56,906 nt of DNA from an uncultured Clostridium sp. (GCA_900554565.1 USHX01000006.1:1-56906), one strand, 5' to 3'. Positions 33,194-42,970 are shown, numbered from the stretch's first letter. The notes: generated by a model from the sequence alone, not told the origin. Made by a program: numbers and translations.

Positions 33194-34636
33194 CTAGATT
33201 CTTACACATCCACCAATTACTTTGTTTTCTTCTTGTCCTGGTAATATTTTAGCTCCACCAGCTAATACAACTATATCACCTTTTTCTAATATTCCTTCTG
33301 CTTTTAATTTTTCAATTCCTTTTTCAATTGTTTCTTCAATTGTTTTTCCATCTTGGCATAATACTGGGTGACTGTTGAAAGATAATGCTAATTGATTGTA
33401 TGTTTTTTCATCATCTGTTATAGCAAATATTGGGCAACCTGCTCCTAATCCTGCTAATTTTCTTATTGAATCACCTTTATGTGTATATGCAACTATTGCA
33501 CTAGCTTCAATGTGTTCAGCTGTTACAGATGTTGTATATGCTATTGCTTTTTCTAAATCATCTGTGTCATGTACAGCTGATTTTTTGTTAAATCTTTTCC
33601 AGTAATTTAAGTCATTTTCGATTGATCTTGAGATTTTGTCCATAGCTTCAACACATTCTACTGGATATTTACCCATAGCACATTCTCCAGAAAGCATGAT
33701 TGCTCCTGTAAGATCATATACTGCGTTAGCAACGTCACTTACTTCAGCTCTTGTTGGTCTTGGGTTTTGTGTCATTGATTCTAACATTTGTGTTGCTGTT
33801 ACAACTGGTTTTCCAACTTCATTACATCTTTTTATAAATCTTTTTTGTACTACTGGAACTTGTTCCATTGGTATTTCAACACCCATATCTCCACGAGCTA
33901 CCATGATACCATCAGATGCAGCTAAGATTTCTTCAAAGTTATCTATACCTTCTTGGTTTTCTATTTTAGAGATTATTTTTACTCTTTCTCCACCATTTGC
34001 ATCTAATAAGTCTCTTATTGCTTTAACATCAGCTTCTTTTCTTACAAATGATGCAGCTATATAGTCAAATCCTCTTTTGATTCCTTCTGTTATATCATCA
34101 ACATCTTTTTGTGTTAATGCTGGTAATTCTAATTTTACGTTTGGAACGTTCATTGTTTTTCTGCTTCCTAATTTTCCTGTATTTAAAGCTTTACATACAA
34201 TGTCTTTTCCAGCTATTTCTGTAATTTCGAATTCTATTGCACCATCATCTACTAATAGTGTTGAACCAACTTTAACATCTTTGTATAATTCTTTGTAGCT
34301 GATTGATGTTCTTTCGTTGTTTCCGATTATATCTTCATTTACAAATGTGAATGTTTGACCTTCGTTTATTACAACTTTTTCGTTTCCTGTTTCTAATACA
34401 CCTGTTCTAATTTCTGGTCCTTTTGTGTCTAGTAATAAAGCTACTGGTTTGTTTAATTCTTTTCTTACTTCTTTTATTGTTTCAATTTTTTCTCCGTTTT
34501 CATCATATCCACCATGTGAAAAGTTAATTCTTGTAACGTTTAGTCCAGCGTTTACTAGTTTTGTTAACATTTCTTTACTTTGACTTGCAGGTCCTATTGT
34601 TCCTACTATTTTTGTTTTTCTTAAATTTGATTTCAT
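33194..34636 (-). CDS. pyk: Pyruvate kinase
   Basis: 480 residues. TKIVGTIGPASQS at the start, NFSHGGY, KIENQEGIDNFEEI (active-site loop with Lys and Glu), MVARGDMGVEIPMEQVPVVQK and TATQMLESM are all present. The length matches the standard three-domain enzyme without the extra PEP-utiliser domain of some Bacilli. Last step of glycolysis. SD GGGAGGAATAAT, own promoter and terminator, so monocistronic. Confidence 0.98.
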   Translation of the reverse strand: MKSNLRKTKIVGTIGPASQSKEMLTKLVNAGLNVTRINFSHGGYDENGEKIETIKEVRKELNKPVALLLDTKGPEIRTGVLETGNEKVVINEGQTFTFVNEDIIGNNERTSISYKELYKDVKVGSTLLVDDGAIEFEITEIAGKDIVCKALNTGKLGSRKTMNVPNVKLELPALTQKDVDDITEGIKRGFDYIAASFVRKEADVKAIRDLLDANGGERVKIISKIENQEGIDNFEEILAASDGIMVARGDMGVEIPMEQVPVVQKRFIKRCNEVGKPVVTATQMLESMTQNPRPTRAEVSDVANAVYDLTGAIMLSGECAMGKYPVECVEAMDKISRSIENDLNYWKRFNKKSAVHDTDDLEKAIAYTTSVTAEHIEASAIVAYTHKGDSIRKLAGLGAGCPIFAITDDEKTYNQLALSFNSHPVLCQDGKTIEETIEKGIEKLKAEGILEKGDIVVLAGGAKILPGQEENKVIGGCVRI

Positions 34637-34670
34637 TATTATTCCTCCCTTAATTTTTACACCAACTGAT

Positions 34671-34700
34671 ATTATAGCACATAGAAAAGTCCTATTTCAA
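34671..34700 (-). promoter_or_regulatory. Promoter of pyk
   Basis: On the minus strand TTGAAA (34695-34700), 18-base spacer, TATAAT (34671-34676), about 35 bases before the pyk start. The rest of the gap 34637-34813 shows no other clear signal. Confidence 0.7.
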
Positions 34701-34813
34701 GATTTTTCGGCATTTTTTTACAAAAATTTTACATTTTTGGTCTTGAGGTCACCTGGCAATGTATATTTTTTATATTAATTTGTTTGATTAAAGTGAAAAA
34801 TTGAAAATTTTAG

Positions 34814-35539
34814 TTAGTTTTCTAATTCTACTATAGCATGTAAAACATTTCCATCATCACTTTCAAATACTATTATATGTTTATCTCCAATATTTGTGTA
34901 TTTCAAGCTAACAACTTGTCCTAGTGTTATTTCCCTTTTATACATAATTCTAAACTTAGAAAAAGGTCTTTTAGCATACACCTCATCAGGCAATGCTTCA
35001 TATGCTAAATCCAAATAGTAAATATTATGCATATGTCCGATAATATCTATATCTCTTCTTGTTGCCTTATATTTAATTTCTCTATCAAAATGTTCCGGTT
35101 TTTTTAATTTTTCAAGTTCTTTTTCAAAAACTTTTTTATCTGGTTCTGATTCATATTTTTCGGCCATTTCTTGTTCTACTCTTGCTATTTTTCTAGTTTG
35201 ATTATTAATTAGTAACCATTTTGATGTTGCTATTACACATAAATTGTTTTCTTCATCATAAATTTCAAAATCACGATATGCATAAAATTTTTCTACTTTT
35301 CTTGACCATGTACTTATTTCTAAAGTTTGCCCATATTTTGGTCTTTTTATAACTTTTACTTTCCAATCTAGCAAAATCCAGTTTAAATGGCTATGTTCGC
35401 TAGAATTCAATCCACAACCTATACTGTCAGAGTGATATCCTGCTATATCTTCTAAATATTCTAATATGGCTTTATTATTTATTTCATTATTTTTCCATAT
35501 ATCTTTTAATCCCATTTTAAAATTTTCTTTATATATCAT
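34814..35539 (-). CDS. Acyl-ACP thioesterase (FatA/FatB-like)
   Basis: About 241 residues from the ATG at 35539, chosen because GGAGGGAAAGC precedes it. Double hotdog fold: LDWKVKVIKRPKYGQTLEIS and TWSRKVEKFYAYRDFEI in the first half, RRDIDIIGHMHNIYYLDLAYEA in the second (D/N, H residues of the FatA active site), and WLLINNQTRK. Hydrolyses acyl-ACP to free fatty acids. This could connect with the acyl-CoA/AMP ligase at 18957-20670. Confidence 0.9.
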   Translation of the reverse strand: MIYKENFKMGLKDIWKNNEINNKAILEYLEDIAGYHSDSIGCGLNSSEHSHLNWILLDWKVKVIKRPKYGQTLEISTWSRKVEKFYAYRDFEIYDEENNLCVIATSKWLLINNQTRKIARVEQEMAEKYESEPDKKVFEKELEKLKKPEHFDREIKYKATRRDIDIIGHMHNIYYLDLAYEALPDEVYAKRPFSKFRIMYKREITLGQVVSLKYTNIGDKHIIVFESDDGNVLHAIVELEN

Positions 35540-35633
35540 TGCTTTCCCTCCAAAATAATTTGTCACTTAAATTTATCACTCAATTTTGTCTTTGTCAAAT
35601 TTTGCTATAAGTGTTCAATTATTTTAGACATAT

Positions 35634-35682
35634 AAAAAACTTTTATGAAATATACTTTATAGTATACTCATAAAAGTTTTTT
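35634..35682 (-). terminator. Terminator of pgi
   Basis: Stem 35634-35648 with 35668-35682 (AAAAAACTTTTATGA and complement) and an inner AATATAC...GTATAC that can extend it; immediately after the pgi stop codon, T-run on the minus strand. Confidence 0.88.
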
Positions 35683-35684
35683 TA

Positions 35685-36992
35685 TTAATATCCTGGTTTT
35701 TCTAATAATTTGAACATATTTTTCTTATATTCTTCAACACCTGGTTGGTTAAATGGGTTAATTCCCAATATGCTACCAGACATAGCACATGCTTTTTCGA
35801 AGAAGTATATTAGTTCCCCAATATTTGTTTCATCTAATTGACTTAATTTTATCATTATGTTTGGAACATCGCCAGATACATGAGCTTGTATTGTTCCTTC
35901 CATAGCTTTTTTATTTACATAGTCCATAGTTTTTCCAGCTAAATAATTTAATCCATCTAGATTATCATCATCTGGATTTATTGTTATATTTGATTTTGGT
36001 GTTTCTATGTTAATTACTGTTTCAAATAAGTTTCTTCTTCCTTCTTGAATATATTGTCCCATTGAGTGTAAGTCTGTTGTATTGTCTACGCCACTTGGGA
36101 ATATTCCTTTTCCTTCTTTTCCTTCACTTTCGCCAAATAATTGTTTCCACCATTCTGTAAAATAATGCATTTTTGGTTCATAGTTTACTAATATTTCTGT
36201 ATTTTTGTATAATTTATATAAAATATTTCTTGCTACTGCATATTGATAGCATTCATTATATTTTAGATTAGGGTCATTGTATCTTTCTTGTGCTACTCTT
36301 GCACCTTCCATTAATTTGTCTATATCAATTCCAGCTGTTGCAATTGGAAGTAGTCCAACTGCTGTTAATACAGAATATCTTCCACCTACATTGTCTGGAA
36401 CTACAAATTGCTCATATCCTTCGTTTTGTGATAATGTTTTTAACGCTCCTTTTTCTTTGTCTGTTGTAGCATAAATTCTGCTTCTTGCTTCATCTATTCC
36501 ATATTTGTTTTCTAGTATTTCTCTGAAAATTCTAAATGCTATTGCTGGTTCTGTTGTTGTTCCAGATTTTGAAATTACATTTATTGAGAAGTCTTTATCT
36601 CCAATGTATTCTATTAATTCATTTATGTAATTGGGGCTTAAGTTGTTTCCAACATATAATATTTGTGGATATTTTCTTTGTTTTGCTGGTAATAGGTTAT
36701 TAAATGTACTTGTTAATGCTTCAACAACCGCTCTTGCTCCTAAGTATGAACCACCTATTCCTATTACTAATAATATATCTGATTCTTTTTTTATTTTTTT
36801 TGCTGCTTTTTTTATTCTTTCAAATTCATCTTTATCGTAGTTTGTTGGTAATTCTAACCAACCCACAAAGTCATTTTCATCATTTGCTCTTCTGTGCAAA
36901 TCTTTGTGAATGTTTTCTACTTGTTCTTTGTACTCCATTATACTTTTTTTAGTGATACCACTATTTTTTAAGTCTAGACTTATTTCTGCCAT
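35685..36992 (-). CDS. pgi: Glucose-6-phosphate isomerase
   Basis: 435 residues, the shorter Gram-positive form. VIGIGGSYLGARAVVEAL, ISKSGTTTEPAIAFRI, VGGRYSVLTAVGLLP (family signature) and HSMGQYIQEGRRNLFET are present. Interconverts glucose 6-phosphate and fructose 6-phosphate. Supplies both glycolysis (pyk is nearby) and, through fructose 6-phosphate, amino-sugar synthesis. Confidence 0.97.
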   Translation of the reverse strand: MAEISLDLKNSGITKKSIMEYKEQVENIHKDLHRRANDENDFVGWLELPTNYDKDEFERIKKAAKKIKKESDILLVIGIGGSYLGARAVVEALTSTFNNLLPAKQRKYPQILYVGNNLSPNYINELIEYIGDKDFSINVISKSGTTTEPAIAFRIFREILENKYGIDEARSRIYATTDKEKGALKTLSQNEGYEQFVVPDNVGGRYSVLTAVGLLPIATAGIDIDKLMEGARVAQERYNDPNLKYNECYQYAVARNILYKLYKNTEILVNYEPKMHYFTEWWKQLFGESEGKEGKGIFPSGVDNTTDLHSMGQYIQEGRRNLFETVINIETPKSNITINPDDDNLDGLNYLAGKTMDYVNKKAMEGTIQAHVSGDVPNIMIKLSQLDETNIGELIYFFEKACAMSGSILGINPFNQPGVEEYKKNMFKLLEKPGY

Positions 36993-37048
36993 AATTATCC
37001 CTCATTTCTTATTTGATTTTATAGCTACATTATATACAACAAATCTAT

Positions 37049-38254
37049 TTATTTCAATACTTCATTCATAACTTTTGCCAAATATTTCATACTTGTTAAA
37101 CATTGGTCTAACGTGTTTCCAGTTGCTCCAACTTCTATTATACTTGCATATTTTCCTGTATGCTGGTTATACCTAGATTTTGTTAACATTATCGGCTTAA
37201 ATAACCCCGGATACATTTCTTCTGCTTTTTCTTGTACTTTTATTGCAAATTTCAAATTTTGGTTCCAATTCGGATGCCATAAGCCTCCATTGTTTGTTCC
37301 TATTACAAACATTATCTGAGCCGCCTCATCTGTTTCTCCTATTTTTACCGTTGGAGCATAATCGCTTCTAGAGCCTACTGCATCTCTATGAACATCTATT
37401 ATTATATCTGATGGTGTTTGTTTTAAAATATTTTCAACTGTTGCAAGTGACCTTGTATATGAGCCATTATATGCTGGATAATCATGATAATCTTTACTAT
37501 GTACGACATTATAGTTATACTGTTTTAAGTTATTTTCTAATTCTGTACCAACTCTTACCACTGTATAGTTTAAGTCTGTTGTTCTAAATGTTCCTGTTGG
37601 TGTATATGTATAATTAGGGCTTGATGTGTAGCTTTCGCAACTATGTGTATGAAATAAAACAATATTTTTATTTGTCATTTCAATATCTGGTTTTAACATG
37701 TCTTCTGTTAAAGTATAATCTGTTTGATTTTTTATTTTTATATTCCCATATTGTACGTTTGCATTTTCTGCTATTGGATTATTTGTTATTATTTCTGTTT
37801 TTGTTCCTGCTTGTTCAGGCTCTTTGTTGACATCTTCAGTGTTTGTTTCTTCTTTGTCAGTTTTTTCTTGTTCTGTTTCTATTTTTTCTTCTTTTGCTTC
37901 TTGCTTTTCTTTGTTTTCTTCTATTTTTTCTATTCCTTTTATGGAGCTTATTTGAGTATATAGCATTGCTTCTAATATATCATTATTATTCTTTTTGGTA
38001 CTTTCTTTTGCTGTTTCTTTCTGTTCTTTTGTTATACTTTTTACTGTGGGCATTGTTTGTTCTAAGCTTGATATTAGACTTTTCCCTGACAATATTCCTA
38101 TTTTGTTTTTTACTTCTTTTTCTATTGCTGGCTGTTTTACTTCTGTTTTGTTAAATGTTTTGCTTATTAGTATTATAGCTGTTATTGCTATTATCATTCC
38201 TGCTAAATATTTTATTAGATCTCTTGCTTTTAAAACAGTAATATTAAACATCAT
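37049..38254 (-). CDS. spoIIP: Stage II sporulation protein P (peptidoglycan hydrolase)
   Basis: 401 residues. N-terminal membrane helix (about 13-31), then a long Glu/Lys/Thr-rich linker (about 40-170). The SpoIIP catalytic domain follows: LFHTHSCESYTSS (Zn-binding His and Glu), IIDVHRDAVGSR, FVIGTNNGG and ASIIEVGATGNTLDQ. It cleaves septal glycan strands together with SpoIID during forespore engulfment. Evidence that the host can sporulate or descends from a spore former. The usual gpr and spoIIAA-type neighbours are absent. Confidence 0.95.
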   Translation of the reverse strand: MMFNITVLKARDLIKYLAGMIIAITAIILISKTFNKTEVKQPAIEKEVKNKIGILSGKSLISSLEQTMPTVKSITKEQKETAKESTKKNNNDILEAMLYTQISSIKGIEKIEENKEKQEAKEEKIETEQEKTDKEETNTEDVNKEPEQAGTKTEIITNNPIAENANVQYGNIKIKNQTDYTLTEDMLKPDIEMTNKNIVLFHTHSCESYTSSPNYTYTPTGTFRTTDLNYTVVRVGTELENNLKQYNYNVVHSKDYHDYPAYNGSYTRSLATVENILKQTPSDIIIDVHRDAVGSRSDYAPTVKIGETDEAAQIMFVIGTNNGGLWHPNWNQNLKFAIKVQEKAEEMYPGLFKPIMLTKSRYNQHTGKYASIIEVGATGNTLDQCLTSMKYLAKVMNEVLK

Positions 38255-38343
38255 TTTCTCCTTGTCCTTTTTAGTCTCTTATATTTATATATATTCATCT
38301 AGTTACTGTTTTATTACTATTTTTTATATATAAGACTTTCCTA

Positions 38344-38388
38344 TAATAAAAAAATAGAAAGCAATATATGCTTTCTATTTTTTTATTA
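38344..38388 (-). terminator. Terminator of the 112-aa membrane protein gene
   Basis: Stem of about 20 bp (AAAAAAATAGAAAGCA paired with its complement) with loop ATATA, beginning right at the gene's stop codon. Confidence 0.9.
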
Positions 38389-38727
38389 TTAGATTTTTTT
38401 CCAAAACCAGTCTAAACTGTTGTCATAGCTTTTCTTTCCATTAACTTTTGTTTCAATATCATCAACCCATAAATATGAGAAAAATGTCATTAAAACAAAT
38501 ACAAAGTCAATTACTATGCATCTTGATAATGTTGTTATCATATATCTGTATTCTTCTTGTAGGGTTGCAACTTGAGCAACATGTACAACTAATATAATTA
38601 AGTATATAAATAATGCACCTGCTGTTATATAGCTTTTTTTAACTTCTTGTGATAAGAATATTAACAAAGCTGTTGCTGCTACTGCTAGTAATAATGTAAG
38701 TGGATTTGATATATCAAATATAAACAT
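38389..38727 (-). CDS. Small multi-span membrane protein, unknown function
   Basis: 112 residues with about three hydrophobic spans: NPLTLLLAVAATALLIFL, AGALFIYLIILVVHVAQVAT and CIVIDFVFVLMTFFSYLWV, ending in a polar DDIETKVNGKKSYDNSLDWF tail. No signature motif. It lies downstream of glmM in the same direction, 82 bases away, and has its own terminator. Family not recognised. Confidence 0.7.
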   Translation of the reverse strand: MFIFDISNPLTLLLAVAATALLIFLSQEVKKSYITAGALFIYLIILVVHVAQVATLQEEYRYMITTLSRCIVIDFVFVLMTFFSYLWVDDIETKVNGKKSYDNSLDWFWKKI

Positions 38728-38809
38728 ATTTGTCCCCTCCTATTTCTCTTTGGTTTATGCTTTTATAATATCATTAAAATTTATTTTTATCAATGATTTT
38801 ATTGATATT

Positions 38810-40174
38810 TTATTTAAGTTTTTCTTCTATTAGATCTGCTATTTCTCTAGCTTTTTTTGTAATGTATTCTTGATCTTCTCCTTCTATCATAACCCTTACT
38901 AATGGCTCTGTTCCAGAAGGTCTTATTAAAACTCTACCATTTCCAGCAAATTCTTTTTCTAATTTTTCAATTGCTTCTTTTATTTGTTCATCATTTTCAT
39001 AGCCATATTTTTTATCTGAATTTACTTTAGCATTTATTAATACTTGTGGATATGCTTTTACTAAATCTCCTAATTCAGATGCTTTTTTGTTTTCTTCAAG
39101 TATTGCTTTTATTAACATTAAAGATGTTAATATACCATCTCCAGTTGGGTTATAGTCTAATAAAATTACATGTCCAGATTGTTCTCCTCCTAGGTTAAAT
39201 CCGTCTTTTAACATTTCTTCTAATACGTATCTATCTCCAACTTTTGTTTGAAGTAATTCTAAGCCATTATCTCTTGCATATTTATTTAATCCAAGGTTAC
39301 TCATTACTGTTGCAACTATTGTGTCTTTACTTAGTTGTCCTTTTCTTCTTAAGTTATTTGCAATTATTGCTAATAATTTATCTCCATTTATTTCATTTCC
39401 TTTTTCATCAACTGCTAAACATCTGTCTCCATCACCATCATATGCAACACCTAAACTTAATTTGTTGTCTAAAACAAATTTCTTTAGTGTTTCTAAGTGT
39501 GTTGAACCGCAGTTATCATTTATGTTTATTCCATCTGGTTTATTGTTTATGATTTTATAGTTTATGCCTAATGCTTTAAATACTTTTTCTGCAACTACAG
39601 ATGTTGCTCCATTTGCTGTGTCTATTCCTACTACAAAGTCATCTCTATTATATTTTGCTATGTCATCATCAAAGTTTTTTCTAAAGAAATATACATATTC
39701 ATCTAGCATTTCTAGTGCATATTCTGATACTCCTATTTTGTCATTAACAGCTGTTAATTCTTCTAGTTTACCAGATTCCATAACTTCTTCAATTTCTTCT
39801 TCTAATGAATCTGAAATTTTCATTCCTTTGTTACTAAAGTATTTTATTCCATTAAATTCATAAGTATTGTGTGATGCAGATATTACAACACTTGCATCTG
39901 CATTTAGTTTTCTTGTTAAATATGCTACTGCTGGTGTTGGAATTACTCCTAAAAGTTTTACATTTGCTCCATAACTCAAAAATCCAGCTACCATTGCGCT
40001 TTCTATTAGAGTTCCTGATATACGTGTATCTCTTCCTATTAAAATTGTAGGTGTGTGGTCTGAATGTTTTGATAGCACATATGCACCTGCTTTTGCTACT
40101 TGATAAACTAATTCTGGTGATAATTCAGTGTTTGCTATTCTCCTAATACCATCTGTTCCAAAATATTTTCTCAT
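38810..40174 (-). CDS. glmM: Phosphoglucosamine mutase
   Basis: 454 residues. MRKYFGTDGIRRIANTELSP, the phosphoserine loop SASHNTYEFNGIKYF, the metal loop YDGDGDRCLAVD and the C-terminal phosphate-binding RPSGTEPLVRVM are intact. Converts glucosamine 6-phosphate to glucosamine 1-phosphate for UDP-GlcNAc, the precursor of both peptidoglycan and the bacillosamine-type sugar made by the genes further upstream. Confidence 0.97.
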   Translation of the reverse strand: MRKYFGTDGIRRIANTELSPELVYQVAKAGAYVLSKHSDHTPTILIGRDTRISGTLIESAMVAGFLSYGANVKLLGVIPTPAVAYLTRKLNADASVVISASHNTYEFNGIKYFSNKGMKISDSLEEEIEEVMESGKLEELTAVNDKIGVSEYALEMLDEYVYFFRKNFDDDIAKYNRDDFVVGIDTANGATSVVAEKVFKALGINYKIINNKPDGININDNCGSTHLETLKKFVLDNKLSLGVAYDGDGDRCLAVDEKGNEINGDKLLAIIANNLRRKGQLSKDTIVATVMSNLGLNKYARDNGLELLQTKVGDRYVLEEMLKDGFNLGGEQSGHVILLDYNPTGDGILTSLMLIKAILEENKKASELGDLVKAYPQVLINAKVNSDKKYGYENDEQIKEAIEKLEKEFAGNGRVLIRPSGTEPLVRVMIEGEDQEYITKKAREIADLIEEKLK

Positions 40175-40223
40175 TTCTATACTTCCTTCCTTTAGCTAAA
40201 ACTTTTCTTTGTTCCTACGAGCT

Positions 40224-41045
40224 TTAGTCTTTTTTTATAAAATTCATAATAATTGATTTTAAAGATTCCCCTTTTATCATTTCAAGTTTTTCTTTAAAAC
40301 TTAGTTCTATTTTATGTGGTTCTTCTATATCTATTCTTTTATTTTGTAATACTAGACTTGGATTTGTTGTTGTTAGCTCTCTTAGTTTTTCTTCTCCTAT
40401 TATACTAGATATTTCTTCTAATATTTCTGGTATTTTAGGATATATTGTGTTTTGTCTATGTACATCTGACCCTAGCATATGTATCATGTTGTTTTCAAAA
40501 AATTTTCTTACAATCATTTGTGCCTTGCTTCCATATTGTCCTATTATACTTCCATAGTTTGCCTGCATTAATACACCTTTTTCGATTAGGTCATATATTA
40601 GTTCTGGTTCTTGTTGCACAAAACTGTATCTTTCTGGGTGTGCAAGTATTGGTACTATTTTATATTGTTGCATTTCATAAATTACATCATATAAATTTAG
40701 TGGCTCTGCGTTTAACGGCATTTCGAATAACACATAACTTGTGTTATTCATTGTTGTTGCCTTTCCTTCTTCTAACAATTTTATAATGTTCTCAGACATG
40801 TATATTTCGTTTCCTAAATATAGTTTAACATCTATATTTTTTGCTTCTACATTTTCTTTTATTGCATTAAGCCATACTTCTCTTTCTGGTGAGTTTGTTT
40901 CATAATATCCTTCCATGTAATGCGAAGTTAAAACAATTGAGTCAAACCCAACGCTTTTGGCCTCTTTTATTAAATTAAATGTTTCTTCTATGCTTTTAGA
41001 TCCATCATCTATATTTGGTAATATATGTGTGTGTATGTCTATCAT
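40224..41045 (-). CDS. cpsB: CpsB/CapC-type PHP tyrosine phosphatase
   Basis: 273 residues. MIDIHTHILPNIDDGSKSIE is the first PHP metal motif, HPERY (about 135-139) and MLGSDVHRQ complete the trinuclear metal site. This is the Mn-dependent phosphatase (CpsB/YwqE) that dephosphorylates the BY-kinase of the next gene upstream and so regulates polysaccharide export. SD AGGAGAAAAAGAACAAA before the ATG. Confidence 0.94.
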   Translation of the reverse strand: MIDIHTHILPNIDDGSKSIEETFNLIKEAKSVGFDSIVLTSHYMEGYYETNSPEREVWLNAIKENVEAKNIDVKLYLGNEIYMSENIIKLLEEGKATTMNNTSYVLFEMPLNAEPLNLYDVIYEMQQYKIVPILAHPERYSFVQQEPELIYDLIEKGVLMQANYGSIIGQYGSKAQMIVRKFFENNMIHMLGSDVHRQNTIYPKIPEILEEISSIIGEEKLRELTTTNPSLVLQNKRIDIEEPHKIELSFKEKLEMIKGESLKSIIMNFIKKD

Positions 41046-41070
41046 TTTGTTCTTTTTCTCCTTTTGTTTC

Positions 41071-42045
41071 TTAATTTAGTTTTTTCTTTTCTTCATCTAA
41101 ATATTGGTTTATTTGGTTTAATATATCATTTGTTTTTTCTATTGATATTTCTTCTTTATTTTCTATTTTTATTTTTCTATTTAATGTTTTTGGCTTTTCA
41201 TTTTTTTGATTATTTATTTGATTTGTTTTTTCTGCATTTCTATTATTAGAATTTTGTGTATTGTTTTTTAATAAATTTGATGTTCTGTTATACATTTGTG
41301 CATTATTTCTTCTTGCTTGTGTGCTTCTACTTGGTGTCTTTGTATTTCTCATTGATGTTGATCCATAATAATAGCTTTGTTCATATTTTTTAGATGACAT
41401 TGTAACTTTATTTACTACAACACCTGCAATTTTCCCACCAACATTTTGAATGTTTGTTATTACTCTTTTTAAATCTTCTTTTTTAGTGTGCTTTTGTGCT
41501 GTTACAATTATTGTTGAATCTACTAATCTTGTTAAAATTAATGAATCAGTTACTAGTTGACTTGGTGTTCCATCTATTATTATGATATCACACATTTCTT
41601 TTAATTGGTCTAGTAAACTTACCATTTGTGGCGCAATTAATAATTCTGATGGGTTTGGTGGTATGTTACCAGCTGATATTACATATAAATTTTCAACTTC
41701 TGTTTCTTGTATGTAATTTGATAAATCTTCATTTATCTCTTCTCCATCTAGCACTCCTGATAAATAGTTTGATAGTCCTGGTCTTGGAGATACTCCAAAT
41801 ATTGTGTATTGTCTACCTTTTCTCATGTCTGCATCTATTATTACAACTTTTTTGCCAGCTTGTGCAAATGTTACTGCTAAATTGGCTGATACCCAGCTTT
41901 TTCCTTCTCCTGGTAGTGTTGATGTTACTAATATTGTTTTTAGTTTTCCTTTTGTATTCATAAATTGTATGTTTGTTCTTAATGTTCTAAATATTTCGGA
42001 AATAGGAGATTTTGGATCGTGTTCTGCTATTACTTCTTTTCTCAT
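41071..42045 (-). CDS. BY-type tyrosine kinase (CpsD/CapB family)
   Basis: 324 residues. Walker A STLPGEGKS (42-50), A' VVIIDADMRKG (67-77), Walker B CDIIIIDGT (152-160). The kinase core ends near residue 215, followed by Tyr-containing YEQSYYYGS (221-229). Usually such a Tyr cluster is the very C-terminus. Here a further 95 polar, Asn/Lys-rich residues with almost no Tyr follow (MYNRTSNLLKNN, ending YLDEEKKKLN). It pairs with the Wzz-like protein (start overlaps its stop, TAATG) and the CpsB phosphatase. Controls polymer length. Confidence 0.93.
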   Translation of the reverse strand: MRKEVIAEHDPKSPISEIFRTLRTNIQFMNTKGKLKTILVTSTLPGEGKSWVSANLAVTFAQAGKKVVIIDADMRKGRQYTIFGVSPRPGLSNYLSGVLDGEEINEDLSNYIQETEVENLYVISAGNIPPNPSELLIAPQMVSLLDQLKEMCDIIIIDGTPSQLVTDSLILTRLVDSTIIVTAQKHTKKEDLKRVITNIQNVGGKIAGVVVNKVTMSSKKYEQSYYYGSTSMRNTKTPSRSTQARRNNAQMYNRTSNLLKNNTQNSNNRNAEKTNQINNQKNEKPKTLNRKIKIENKEEISIEKTNDILNQINQYLDEEKKKLN

Positions 42046-42767
42046 TATCTTCTACCTCCTTTTCTTTTTTGTGGTTCTGGATTATATACTGGAATTGAAG
42101 CTAATACTGGTAGCTTAAATTCTTTTTCTACTTCTTCTGCTGTTTTTACTGTTGTATCTAGCATATTTGCTATTAAAACATACATTGCTGCAACTACTAC
42201 ACCTATAAATGTAAATACTATTATATCTTTTCTATGATTTATATTTGATGGTGTTGTTGGTGTTTCAGCCTCATCTACTACTTGTACGTTTTCAATACTA
42301 TATATTTCTTTTACTTTTTCAGCAAAAACTTTTGCCATTTCATTTGCTATTTTTGAAGAATTTACTGGTATTTTTGTTGTTACTGTTATTTTTATTATTT
42401 CTGTTTCTTTTACAGAACTTACTGTAACACTATTTTTTAATTCTGTTTCACTTATACTATTTCCTAAATTCAAGTTTGCAATTACCTGTCTTATTACATT
42501 TTTACTTTTTATTAGCTCACTATATGTTGAAACTAATTTTGAATTTACTGTTAGTTCTGTTGATGTTGATGTTGTTATTGTGTTTGAATTTTGTTGTTCA
42601 TTTTTTTGTGATGCTAGTATTAGTGTTGTTTCTGCACTGTATTTTGGAGTTGTGAATCCTACTGTGTATATTATTCCTATTACCATAAATATTAGTATTA
42701 TTAATACTATTTGTACTTTTTTTGCCCAAAATATTCCGAATAGTTCTTTTAAATCTAGTTCTTCCAT
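42045..42767 (-). CDS. Wzz/YveK-type chain-length and kinase-activator protein
   Basis: 240 residues, two membrane spans (about 18-37 and 175-198) flanking an extracytoplasmic domain. KYSAETTLILASQ and LVSTYSELIKSKNVIRQVI are the Wzz signature, and the C-terminal tail (NPEPQKRKGGRR) faces the cytoplasm, where it would activate the BY-kinase. Corresponds to B. subtilis YveK/EpsA or S. aureus CapA. SD AAGGGGGAAAC precedes the ATG. Confidence 0.93.
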   Translation of the reverse strand: MEELDLKELFGIFWAKKVQIVLIILIFMVIGIIYTVGFTTPKYSAETTLILASQKNEQQNSNTITTSTSTELTVNSKLVSTYSELIKSKNVIRQVIANLNLGNSISETELKNSVTVSSVKETEIIKITVTTKIPVNSSKIANEMAKVFAEKVKEIYSIENVQVVDEAETPTTPSNINHRKDIIVFTFIGVVVAAMYVLIANMLDTTVKTAEEVEKEFKLPVLASIPVYNPEPQKRKGGRR

Positions 42768-42842
42768 GTTTCCCCCTTGTTTTCTTTTCTCTTTTTTCTT
42801 TTGATTTTCTGCTTTTTGTTTTCTTGTTTATGATACTTTTAT

Positions 42843-42871
42843 AGTATACCTTTTCATTTATTTTTTTGCAA
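42843..42871 (-). promoter_or_regulatory. Promoter of the wzz-kinase-phosphatase-glmM unit
   Basis: Minus-strand TTGCAA (42866-42871), 17-base spacer, TATACT (42843-42848), about 75 bases upstream of the yveK-like start. The TTGCAA -35 is shared with the promoter at 54011-54039. Confidence 0.65.
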
Positions 42872-42894
42872 TATTTTTCTTATATTTTTGTCAA

Positions 42895-42926
42895 AAAATC
42901 AAGATACTTTTGGATATCTTGATTTT
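42895..42926 (-). terminator. Terminator after ugd
   Basis: Perfect 12-bp stem (42895-42906 with 42915-42926, AAAATCAAGATA and complement), loop CTTTTGGA, T-run on the minus strand. It separates the flippase/ugd unit from the Wzz/kinase unit. Confidence 0.88.
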
Positions 42927-42970
42927 CAACTTATATTTTCATAATCACACTAGTTCATTATCCAACACTT

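Noticed and set aside
37843..38154. Leu/Phe-rich frame opposite spoIIP
   Set aside because: Shadow of the Glu/Lys-rich SpoIIP linker; such Leu/Phe-rich shadows recur opposite most minus-strand genes.
28350..42735. TTCGGA also occurs in intact genes (dtd at 28356, yveK-like at 42733, ligase C-terminal part at 19604)
   Set aside because: In all three it is in frame as TTC GGA (Phe-Gly). No CGG codon is presented and no frame change follows, so these are ordinary and serve as internal controls.
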